64,000 nt of DNA from Syntrophobacter sp963666995. GTDB lineage: Bacteria > Desulfobacterota > Syntrophobacteria > Syntrophobacterales > Syntrophobacteraceae. A program made the translations under genes and the position numbers. The notes under the pieces were generated by a model. That model was not told the origin of the DNA, did not search any database, and saw nothing but the letters and a program-made list of their open reading frames with translations. Numbering within the stretch: the first letter of the stretch is position 1; every line of letters begins with the position of its first letter. Positions 57,007-64,000 of this stretch are shown here, piece by piece. The stretch is from contig OY762941.1 in the NCBI GenBank assembly GCA_963666995.1, forward strand, positions 1,798,001-1,862,000, written 5' to 3'.

Positions 57007-58277
57007 GGACTTTCTCCATATCTATCTGTTTTGCTCCAGACGACTGTACCTCTCTTGATTACCTGCTCGGCCGTGCCGACCGCGATGTGATAGGGAATAA
57101 ATCTGTACGATGGAAATTCGTGAATGACCAAGTCGCCCTGCTTGCCCACGTCGATGCTGCCGATCGTATCGGCACGTCCTAACGTAGCGGCCCCGTTGAT
57201 CGTCAGCGCGGTGATTGTTTCCTCCGGTGTAAGTCCCATATACAGGGCCGAAAGGGCTGCGATCAAGGGGATTGACTCTGTGAAACAACTGCCGGGGTTC
57301 ATGTCCGAAGCCAGCGCAACGGCACACCCGTTATCAATCATGAAGCGCCCTCGGGCATAAGGTTCTTTCAGGCTGAAAGCAGTGGCAGGGAGGAGAGTGC
57401 ATACTACGCCGCTCTCCGCCATGTCCCTGATGCCCCTATCAGAAGCCTGCAGGAGATGGTCCGCCGAAACAGCGCCGAGTTCAGCCGCCAGTTCCGCTCC
57501 GCCGAACCGGACGATTTCGTCCGCGTGAATCTTGAGCTTCAGGCCGTATTCCCTTGCTTTGAGGAGAAATCTCCTGGATTGTTCGATTGAGAATACGTCC
57601 TTCTCGCAAAAGATGTCGCAAAATTTGGCCAGCTTTCGATCTGCGACCACCGGCAGTACTTCTCGTATGAGAAAATCGATAAAATCATCCTCGCGCCCCC
57701 GGTAATCCGGCGGAACCGCATGAGCGCCGAGAAACGTTCGGACCACGTCCACCGGGTGGACCGCATCGAGTTCGGCCATCACTTCCAGTTGTTTGATTTC
57801 GGTATCGCGGTCAAGACCGTAGCCGCTTTTGCCTTCCACGGTGGTTACGCCGAAAGACAGCATGGAATCGAGCCGTTTGAGCCCCGATTTGGTCAAATCC
57901 TGCTTCGATGCAGTTCGAGTTGCGGCAACCGTACTAGCGATGCCGCCTCCGCGCTGCATGATTTCCATGTAGCTGTCGCCGCGAAGCCGCCATGAGAATT
58001 CATCAGCCCGGTAGCCGCCGAATACGAAATGGGTGTGGGAATCAACGAAACCGGGAAGCACTGCCCGGTTCGCGGCATCGATTATGGTGTATCCGGACGC
58101 GTCAAATCCATCGAGGATTTCCGCCGAACGTCCAACGGCAGTAATGATGCCATTCCGTATGATGACGGCTCCGTTCGGGATGGTTTTGAGGTCCTGCATC
58201 TCACGGCCGCGCCTGGCCCTGAAACCGCCACAGGTGACCAGTTCCGAAGCGTTTTTGACGATCAGGTTTCCGTTCAT
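56994..58277 (-). CDS. hutI: Imidazolonepropionase
   Basis: 427 residues. Amidohydrolase fold with V-L-P-G-F-V-D-S-H-T-H-F-V-F-G-G near residue 75 (metal His pair), G-K-S-G-Y-G-L near residue 150, T-F-L-G-A-H-A-V-P near residue 185, I-H-A-D-E-I near residue 250 and A-L-A-S-D-M-N-P-G near residue 325 (metal Asp). It hydrolyses 4-imidazolone-5-propionate to formiminoglutamate, the third step of histidine breakdown. The stop of hutU is one base before its start, so the two are coupled. The next gene is a FAD dehydrogenase rather than a hut gene. Confidence 0.96.
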   Translation of the reverse strand: MNGNLIVKNASELVTCGGFRARRGREMQDLKTIPNGAVIIRNGIITAVGRSAEILDGFDASGYTIIDAANRAVLPGFVDSHTHFVFGGYRADEFSWRLRGDSYMEIMQRGGGIASTVAATRTASKQDLTKSGLKRLDSMLSFGVTTVEGKSGYGLDRDTEIKQLEVMAELDAVHPVDVVRTFLGAHAVPPDYRGREDDFIDFLIREVLPVVADRKLAKFCDIFCEKDVFSIEQSRRFLLKAREYGLKLKIHADEIVRFGGAELAAELGAVSADHLLQASDRGIRDMAESGVVCTLLPATAFSLKEPYARGRFMIDNGCAVALASDMNPGSCFTESIPLIAALSALYMGLTPEETITALTINGAATLGRADTIGSIDVGKQGDLVIHEFPSYRFIPYHIAVGTAEQVIKRGTVVWSKTDRYGESPWRE

Positions 58278-60320
58278 CTACTGAAACTTTCCGAATGCAT
58301 CCCGGACCAGCTTCCGGATCAAGTTTTCATCGGTCAGGTAGGGGATCGTGATATGGTCCGCTCCATTCCGCGACCTGTTGTATTCGATACCCGTCCTGAT
58401 TGAATTCTCGTTCCGGGCCCAGGCTCTTCTGGCTACGCCTCCCATCACGTCCCAGGGGATAGCCTTCCGTATGACTTTGTCCACTCGTTCGCTGCCGTCC
58501 AGAACCAACCCGAACCCTCCGTTTATGGCATTTCCGATCCCGACGCCTCCGCCGTTGTGCAGTGAAACAAGGCTCATCCCGCGCGCGGCGTTTCCGGCGA
58601 AGCACTGGGTCGCCATGTCCGCCATGATGTTGCTGCCGTCCTTTATGTTTGCCGTTTCCCTGAAAGGTGAATCCGTTCCGCCCGTGTCATGATGGTCCCG
58701 GCCGATCATTACCGGTCCGATTTCGCCTTTGCGCACCAGTTCGTTGAATTTGAGCGCGATCTCCATCCTGCCCGATGCATCCTGGTAGAGGATCCTTGCC
58801 TGGGTCCCGACGACGAGCCTGTTCTTTTCGGCATCCCTGACCCAGATGTAATTGTCCCGATCCTGAAAGCGCCTTTCGGGATCGATGCATAACATGGCGG
58901 CGATGTCGGTTTTCCTGAGGTCTTCCGGCTTTCCACTGAGGCATACCCAGCGAAACGGCCCGTACCCGTAATCGAACAGAAGCGGTCCCATGATATCTTC
59001 CACATAGGACGGGAGGGTGAATCCGTCCAGCGGATTCCGGCCGTTTCGGCAGATGTCCTTCACTCCGGCGTCGTAGACCGCTTTTAAAAAACTGTTTCCG
59101 TAATCAAAAAAGTAGGATCCTGCGTCCACCAGGGTTCGGATGAACCGATAGTGTTTGACCAGAGATTCGTTCACCAACTTTTTGAATCTCGTATGGTCCG
59201 ACCGGAGTAATTCCGTCCGCTGTTCGAAGGTCAATCCCTGAGGACAGTAGCCTCCGTCGTAGACGGCGTGGCACGAGGTCTGGTCGGAAAGCAAATCGAT
59301 TTTGATATTATGGGTAACGGCGTATTCGAGAAGATCCACGATGTTGCCGTGAAAGGCGATGGAGCCTCCCTCATGTCTTTCGACAAATTCGTTTGCGATT
59401 CGGAAGGCTTCCCCCGGATCTTCGACCACCTGTCTGACCCAGCCATGTTCGTGCCGTGTCTTTATCCGTGAGCTGTCCACTTCGGCGATCAGGCCGACTC
59501 CATGGGCTATTTCGGCCGATTTGCCCTGAGCACCGCTCATTCCTCCCAGGCCCGACGATACGAAAAGAACGCCGCTCAGATCGTCGCCGGATTCCCGTCC
59601 CAGCCTGATCCGGCCGGCGTTCAAGACAGTGTTGTACGTCCCGTGCACGATTCCCTGGGAACCGATGTACATCCATCCGCCTGCGGTCATCTGCCCGTAG
59701 TTGGCAACTCCGATGGCCGCTGCCCGGTGCCAGTTTTCCTGGTCGTCGAAAAGGCCGACCATGAGGCCGTTGGTGATGATCACCCTCGGCGATTCCGGCC
59801 CGGAGGCAAACAGCCCAAGCGGGTGGCCGGACTCCAGAACCATGGTCTGATCTTCGGTGATAAGCTCCAGATATCTTCTGATCAGACAGTACTGCATCCA
59901 GTTCTGGCAAACCTGGCCGGTTTCGCCGTAGGTTACCAGTTCGTAGGGATAGAGGGCCACGTCGAAGTCCAAGTTGTTGTCTATCATGACCTGAAAGGCT
60001 TTGCCCTCGATGCAGTTTCCAAGATAGCTGTCGATGGGCCTTCCCGTGATGCGACCTTCGGGCCTGAACCTGTATGCGTAGATTCTGCCTCTGTTGAGGA
60101 GTTCGTCCAGGAATTCGGGGGCGAGTTCGGCATGCCATGCTTCGGGCACGTACCGGAGCGCGTTCTTAAGGGCGAGTTCCGTATCGGCCTCATTTAGCTT
60201 GAACTCCCTTTTCGGAGCTCGGCGGATTCCCTCCGCGAACGGCTTCTTCTCCGGCAATACCGGAAAGATATCTTCCAGTTTGATGCTCATGCTGTTGGAA
60301 ATATCCGAGTTGGAAACCAT
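58278..60320 (-). CDS. hutU: Urocanate hydratase (long form)
   Basis: 680 residues, longer than the 550-560 of the common HutU. NAD-binding HutU sequences are clear: N-Y-G-Q-M-T-A-G-G-W-M-Y-I-G-S-Q-G, S-S-G-L-G-G-M-S-G-A-Q and G-R-D-H-H-D-T-G-G; near the C-terminus H-N-G-G-G-V-G-I-G-N-A-I-N-G-G. It adds water to urocanate to give 4-imidazolone-5-propionate. The ATG at 60320 has GAGGGGAG upstream; a second ATG ten codons later (MSIKLEDIF) is also possible. The extra 33-codon 5' frame has no conserved sequence. Confidence 0.96.
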   Translation of the reverse strand: MVSNSDISNSMSIKLEDIFPVLPEKKPFAEGIRRAPKREFKLNEADTELALKNALRYVPEAWHAELAPEFLDELLNRGRIYAYRFRPEGRITGRPIDSYLGNCIEGKAFQVMIDNNLDFDVALYPYELVTYGETGQVCQNWMQYCLIRRYLELITEDQTMVLESGHPLGLFASGPESPRVIITNGLMVGLFDDQENWHRAAAIGVANYGQMTAGGWMYIGSQGIVHGTYNTVLNAGRIRLGRESGDDLSGVLFVSSGLGGMSGAQGKSAEIAHGVGLIAEVDSSRIKTRHEHGWVRQVVEDPGEAFRIANEFVERHEGGSIAFHGNIVDLLEYAVTHNIKIDLLSDQTSCHAVYDGGYCPQGLTFEQRTELLRSDHTRFKKLVNESLVKHYRFIRTLVDAGSYFFDYGNSFLKAVYDAGVKDICRNGRNPLDGFTLPSYVEDIMGPLLFDYGYGPFRWVCLSGKPEDLRKTDIAAMLCIDPERRFQDRDNYIWVRDAEKNRLVVGTQARILYQDASGRMEIALKFNELVRKGEIGPVMIGRDHHDTGGTDSPFRETANIKDGSNIMADMATQCFAGNAARGMSLVSLHNGGGVGIGNAINGGFGLVLDGSERVDKVIRKAIPWDVMGGVARRAWARNENSIRTGIEYNRSRNGADHITIPYLTDENLIRKLVRDAFGKFQ

Positions 60321-60496
60321 TTTTCTCCCCTCGTCATGTTGAAGGCCTTGCTTTTTGCCACGATGGCCCGACATTAGCCATACCCGCCATCCCGGCAGTG
60401 CTTTTGAGCCGGGACTCATTTCATCCTGATATCAGACACATATTCCAATGAGCAGGAATGGTCGGCAACCTCGCTAATCCATGATCCGACAGGGGA

Positions 60497-60649
60497 TCAT
60501 GGAAGTGAAGATCCAAGATGAATGCAGACTGAATGAACGTGAGGGGGAGGCGAACGGGATGGTCGCGGAGCCACGAGTGCCCCGATATGCCGGTCCGCAA
60601 TCTGCAGTTCGATGAATTCATCTCCATAAGGGAGGCAAATCGTCGCCAT
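60497..60649 (-). pseudogene. Truncated N-terminus of a second larA-family gene
   Basis: It starts M-A-T-I-C-L-P-Y-G-D-E-F-I-E-L-Q-I-A-D and G-A-L-V-A-P-R, matching the LarA-like gene at 43100-44446 (M-A-N-I-R-F-P-Y-G-N-E-T-L-E-F-E-I-A-D, then G-T-I-V-S-P-R). The match ends after about 33 residues; the frame closes at 60497. The remaining 400 residues are absent, with hutU directly beyond. A 9-bp-arm hairpin (60479-60502) lies across its end. Confidence 0.7.
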
Positions 60650-60792
60650 TGTCTCTGTCCCGGAATACTTCCCGCCTGAATTTGCAGGTCAACCCAGGCA
60701 GGTTGTCGGCTTCAAAGAATTAACGGCCCCGCCGTTGTTCATGGGATCCCGTGCCCGGGCTTCACCCAGGTTGCCGGGACCGGAGTAATCGA

Positions 60793-61209
60793 CTATGCAT
60801 CTTCGATTACGGTTACCTTTGCAGAATTGGAATTGACGACAGCGATCTTACCGTTTTCCGCGCAACTGTAGAAATCCTCGGACAACTTGTTCACCATGGG
60901 TATCCCCATTACGATAGCCGATGCTACCAGAACTGTGTCGGGATACTGAATTATCAATGCTTTCGGTGCGTTTCCATGCAGCTGCAACTGGTACAAACCA
61001 TCAGCCTGAACAACGGAACTGCCCTTTCCGCTGGGAACGACCAGGACTTTTCCGGCTATAGATCGCCCCTCGAGATCGTGCCCTTTCTCGATGACTATTC
61101 CGGACCGGGGATCGATCAGATAGAAGCAGATGTCGTCACGCGAAATGAGAATCTCGCCCGAGGCCGTTCCTTCAGCGATCTTATGGCATATAAATTCTTT
61201 TTCTTTCAC
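60793..61209 (-). CDS. Aconitase X small (swivelling) subunit
   Basis: 138 residues of the DUF126/AcnX swivel domain: C-H-K-I-A-E-G-T-A-S-G-E near residue 8, G-K-V-L-V-V-P-S-G-K-G-S-S-V near residue 53, N-A-P-K-A-L-I-I-Q-Y-P-D-T and V-M-G-I-P-M-V-N-K-L near residue 98. It completes the active site formed by the large subunit. Its GTG start shares one base with the large-subunit stop (TAGTG), so the pair is coupled. A truncated second copy lies at 52140. Confidence 0.92.
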   Translation of the reverse strand: MKEKEFICHKIAEGTASGEILISRDDICFYLIDPRSGIVIEKGHDLEGRSIAGKVLVVPSGKGSSVVQADGLYQLQLHGNAPKALIIQYPDTVLVASAIVMGIPMVNKLSEDFYSCAENGKIAVVNSNSAKVTVIEDA

Positions 61210-62414
61210 TATTCAATCGATCCTTTTATGGCCGCAAGAACGCAACTCTGCAGATCCCTCACAACCAGGCTCATATTACGGCGTTTCGTATAATAGGCAC
61301 ATTTGGGCGAATCCGTGGCGCCTCTCCTGCCGTCCAAGTGTCTCCAGCATGGCTGATCGACGCAGGTGTCCGGCACTATGTGGCCTCCGGCTTGCGCGAT
61401 GGCATCCCACAATCCCATGCGTTTTGCCATTTCACACGTATAGCTCGATGTCAGGACCCACATCTCTGTCCGGAGTATCTTCCCCTCCACCAGTCCAGCT
61501 ATTTCGGCCACCTGGCGGATCGTGAGGTGAGGGCAGCCGAACATGACAAAATCGATCGTCCCGGGTTCGTCGGAAAATCTTGCCGTTTGCTCCTCAAGGT
61601 CGCGCTGCGTGACGGTGACTTCAACTTCAGGCTCTATACCGTGAAACGCAGCGTCCAGGGTGGGGGCCTCCGGCGTAAGACCCACGATATGGTACATGGG
61701 GACAGCACCGGCCGTGTTAAGTTGAGCGCCGAGATTCATCAGTGCTTCCATGCTTACATTAAGCGGTATCCCTTCGAAGGCTGGAATGCGGAAGCCGATC
61801 TTTTTCGGAACCGCCCATCCCAGTTGCTGATAGGCAAAATCATTGCTTAGATCGGCTTCGACCCTGACCCTGGCCGTTGCCTTGCGGTTTTTGGTGAGAA
61901 GCAGGCCATATTCGGGGACCTTTCCTATCACTGCTGCGCACAGAGCGCTTTGGGCTGATTCACGGTTGGTTCGTGCTCCCCAAACGGAATTGACATAGGG
62001 CGTCGCGCTGGATTCGGAGAAGGCGATGATTTCGCCCAGGCGGGGAATATTGTCGAAAAGATAGGGCGTGCAGCTGAAGTTCAATCGTGCCCCCAAGGTG
62101 CGGTAGGCGTTGCGCGTGCGCTCCATCAAACGAGTGTCGTCTTCGGACGTCATGCCTCGAGGCGTGAAGAACTCCAGGCTGTATCCCGGATTAACGGTCG
62201 GTGGGATGACGCAACGGGCACCTCCTCCCGCAAGTTTCTCCGCAAACCACAGATCCGCTTCCTGGTTACTGAGAGCGACATGCGCCCGCGTGATAGGCAC
62301 CAGCCGCGGAGCATCGAAAGATTCTCCGATCCCGACCAGTATCTTCATCGCCAGAGCCGCGCCCTCACCCTTCGTACCTTCCAGAATTCCGCGTTCCTCA
62401 ATCGTCAATTCCAT
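61209..62414 (-). CDS. Aconitase X large catalytic subunit
   Basis: 401 residues. M-E-L-T-I-E-E-R-G-I-L-E-G-T-K-G-E-G opens the AcnX catalytic domain; conserved Cys are seen in L-N-F-S-C-T-P-Y, M-F-G-C-P-H-L-T and near the end in D-T-C-V-D-Q-P-C-W and S-P-K-C-A-Y-Y. Bacterial AcnX enzymes studied so far dehydrate cis-3-hydroxy-L-proline; archaeal ones act on phosphomevalonate. The former fits an amino-acid catabolic operon. The ATG at 62414 has GAGG nine bases upstream. It is the first gene of the catabolic run, just after the candidate operator at 62530-62559. Confidence 0.9.
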   Translation of the reverse strand: MELTIEERGILEGTKGEGAALAMKILVGIGESFDAPRLVPITRAHVALSNQEADLWFAEKLAGGGARCVIPPTVNPGYSLEFFTPRGMTSEDDTRLMERTRNAYRTLGARLNFSCTPYLFDNIPRLGEIIAFSESSATPYVNSVWGARTNRESAQSALCAAVIGKVPEYGLLLTKNRKATARVRVEADLSNDFAYQQLGWAVPKKIGFRIPAFEGIPLNVSMEALMNLGAQLNTAGAVPMYHIVGLTPEAPTLDAAFHGIEPEVEVTVTQRDLEEQTARFSDEPGTIDFVMFGCPHLTIRQVAEIAGLVEGKILRTEMWVLTSSYTCEMAKRMGLWDAIAQAGGHIVPDTCVDQPCWRHLDGRRGATDSPKCAYYTKRRNMSLVVRDLQSCVLAAIKGSIE

Positions 62415-62529
62415 GCACCAGAGCCTCTGCAAACTGTGTCGTCTGTGTCGTTTTAGCCAGTGGAAAAGCTGAAATAGCCTGCAGCATTAATATGCATCAC
62501 GCATTGAGGCGGGGTAAATACGGGTTAGA

Positions 62530-62559
62530 TATTAGCACAATATTAGTACTGTGCTAATA
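62530..62559. promoter_or_regulatory. Inverted-repeat operator upstream of the catabolic operon
   Basis: Perfect 10-bp arms TATTAGCACA and TGTGCTAATA separated by 10 bases. The spacer itself starts with a third, similar half-site (ATATTAGTAC), giving direct half-sites TATTAGCAC and TATTAGTAC 11 bp apart. It lies 116 bp upstream of the first gene of the run and 78 bp after the LuxR-type regulator gene, in a place fit for activator binding. Confidence 0.65.
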
Positions 62560-62636
62560 CTCTTGGCATCGGGTGGATTGAGAAAGCGTCATGAGCGGCG
62601 GATAGGGTGAACACGTTCCGGGGATTTTCAACGTGC

Positions 62637-63533
62637 TCAATAAGCCTTTTCTCCCTGTTCCTGGAGGTCCAGAAAGGTTCGCAGGTTGACTTTCTTTTGT
62701 GTCAGGTTCAGTTTTCTGCGAATATTGTGGCGGTGAAAGTCAACGGCTGCTTTACTTATACAGAGGATTTCCACAATATCCTTGGTGGTCTTGCCTTGCC
62801 TCACCAAGTTGATGACTTCGATTTGCCTCGAAGTCAGGCTGGCATAAGCGGAGGAAATTTTTCTGATGTGGGGGGCGATGATCTGCTTCAGGTTCTCCTT
62901 TATGATGTGCAGTTGCTCCTTGTGTCTGATGGATACGTTTGATGCTTCAAGCTCTTCAATGTAAGGCGTGATCAGCTTCTCGACATTGAAAAGAATATTG
63001 CTCTTCAGTTCTTCCATTTCGTCGTTGCGCTGGCTCAGCAATACCTTGAGTGCGGTGTTGGTCTCCTCGAGCCTCCTGGACTGGCTCCTCAACTCCAATT
63101 CTCGTTTCTCGAGTTCCTCCTGCGCGATTTTTCTCTCTGAAATATCGATCACGTTTGCCAATATCTTCGGAGGATCGGTGCCCTGTAGCAAGACCGCGCG
63201 GACCTCCATCCATATTTTGCGGCCATCCTTATGAATCCACGGAGTCTGGTAGTAGTCTTTTATATCCTTGCCCTGGAAGCGTTCCAACCCCATGACACGT
63301 ACGCTGTCGTGAACGTCCGGGTGGACCATGTCCCATGGCGCCATCTTCTTGACGGCTTCCTTAGTATAGCCCGTAATCTGCTCGAATGCTTCATTGACAA
63401 AATGGATTCTGTCCAAACCCACAATGAGAATGCCGCACAGAGATTTTTCAACCAGGGTGTGCATCATCATGCTCGTGTATGACAGATCATCTTCGGCCAA
63501 AGAAATGTAGTCAGGAATAGAGTCGTGCGGCAT
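62637..63533 (-). CDS. PAS-domain LuxR-type transcriptional regulator
   Basis: 298 residues. A PAS domain lies at about residues 25-135 (E-K-S-L-C-G-I-L-I-V, F-V-N-E-A-F-E-Q-I-T-G-Y), with a PAC-type end (K-I-L-A-N-V-I-D-I-S-E-R-K). A coiled coil follows (residues 135-185). The C-terminal GerE helix-turn-helix runs from about 228 (L-T-S-R-Q-I-E-V-I-N-L-V-R-Q-G-K-T-T-K-D-I) to N-I-R-R-K-L-N-L. It is a one-component regulator whose ligand is sensed by PAS. The gene points towards the catabolic operon, so it is the obvious candidate to bind the repeat at 62530-62559. GAGGA is upstream of the ATG. Confidence 0.9.
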   Translation of the reverse strand: MPHDSIPDYISLAEDDLSYTSMMMHTLVEKSLCGILIVGLDRIHFVNEAFEQITGYTKEAVKKMAPWDMVHPDVHDSVRVMGLERFQGKDIKDYYQTPWIHKDGRKIWMEVRAVLLQGTDPPKILANVIDISERKIAQEELEKRELELRSQSRRLEETNTALKVLLSQRNDEMEELKSNILFNVEKLITPYIEELEASNVSIRHKEQLHIIKENLKQIIAPHIRKISSAYASLTSRQIEVINLVRQGKTTKDIVEILCISKAAVDFHRHNIRRKLNLTQKKVNLRTFLDLQEQGEKAY

Positions 63534-64000
63534 GGCGATTCCTCAGTGGAAAGAACGAAACGAATCACGGCAAGTAGTATAACACAGTCACTCGAAAATC
63601 TCCTTTACAGATTTCCCATCCGGTCCGCAGGGCTTCGGCGCAGAATAGCCAGTGAGATATGGCCCGCAACGCTCAGTTTATCCGAATGTGACAGTTGACT
63701 ATCATCACAATGAACGGGTCGTCAGGCGAAGAGAGAGGGCGCGAGATGTTTATGCTCACAAAGGAAATTGTTCTGGCGAGGACCACAGCGTACTGGCCTG
63801 CCTTCAAGGGCTGGACGGGGTTTGTGGAGGTCCCTTCCTGATGAAGTGGAACCCGAGCGACCAAAGCTGAACAAAACCCAGCCGGCCAAAAAACTGCCTG
63901 CCGGAAACGCCAACGGCTGATATTCACAAGCAGCATGATATTTCGCATCGAATAATCACTCATTATAATATCTTTAATGCTTTTGTTGCTGAACTTTCCA
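63534..64000. other. Right end of the window, nothing recognised
   Basis: About 467 bases upstream of the regulator gene. Short frames exist on both strands (for example the plus frame from 63652) but none has a recognisable pattern. It may hold the regulator promoter and decayed sequence. Confidence 0.35.

Noticed and set aside
63652..63963. Short frames on both strands at the right edge
   Set aside because: No motif, no ribosome-binding site and mutual overlap.
1..64000. CRISPR array or cas genes
   Set aside because: No regularly spaced direct repeats of 23-40 bp with variable spacers and no Cas-like proteins were found on reading both strands.

Overview
The window looks like chromosome from a GC-rich anaerobic bacterium, most probably a deltaproteobacterium (Desulfobacterota, Syntrophobacter-like). 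This rests on gene content only: a NifX/MinD-ferredoxin/FmdB cluster, a sigma-54 promoter, a Wzy-type exopolysaccharide locus with partner-switching regulators, and an anaerobe-style amino acid catabolic operon. Almost every gene lies on the minus strand. No intact tRNA, rRNA, CRISPR array or replication origin was found.

Region 1 (1-23.0 kb) is an exopolysaccharide locus, read right to left. It holds a membrane glycosyltransferase (GT2), a receiver-PP2C phosphatase, a STAS antagonist and an RsbW-like kinase, then ManC, a polyprenyl sugar-phosphate transferase, a WecG/TagA glycosyltransferase fused to two STAS domains, and a nucleotidyltransferase/left-handed-helix/degenerate sugar-transferase fusion. 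An acyltransferase, a GH44-like hydrolase, a Wza-type lipoprotein, a GumC-type copolymerase, a 44-residue membrane ORF, a Wzy-like polymerase, a flippase, more acyltransferases and three glycosyltransferases follow. Most junctions are translationally coupled by short overlaps. The STAS domains inside a glycosyltransferase, next to a complete RsbU/V/W-like set, suggest that a phosphorylation switch acts on polymer synthesis itself.

Region 2 (23-27.1 kb) is an accessory patch: a membrane NERD protein, 1.2 kb of probably decayed DNA, and a plus-strand HD-phosphohydrolase/YwgA-like pair. Region 3 (27.4-34.5 kb) is a redox/metal cluster: three NifX/NifB-type proteins, two MinD-type ATPases each with an inserted two-cluster ferredoxin, a metallo-beta-lactamase fold protein, a frameshifted receiver-like protein and an FmdB zinc ribbon, with a decayed left edge. 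A divergent DUF5320 gene has a near-consensus sigma-54 promoter and an upstream direct repeat. An M28 peptidase follows.

At 36.6-38.0 kb a 45-nt 3' piece of tRNA-Asn with its terminator, three 11-bp-period repeats, an IS21-type end and a broken IS1380-type transposase mark the scar of an integrated element. To its right (38.1-62.4 kb) lies a long minus-strand catabolic series: panB, hutH, ftcD, a LarA-family racemase, a dipeptide ABC transporter interrupted by an enolase-superfamily gene, a DapA-like aldolase, a large FAD/Fe-S dehydrogenase, hutI, hutU and a two-subunit aconitase X. Together hutH, hutU, hutI and ftcD take histidine to glutamate and methenyl-tetrahydrofolate. Truncated second copies of larA, the aconitase X small subunit and the enolase-family gene, plus a dehydrogenase and a PLP-enzyme remnant, show repeated duplication and decay. 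A PAS-LuxR regulator sits upstream, and a perfect 10-10-10 inverted repeat before the first operon gene is a likely operator.
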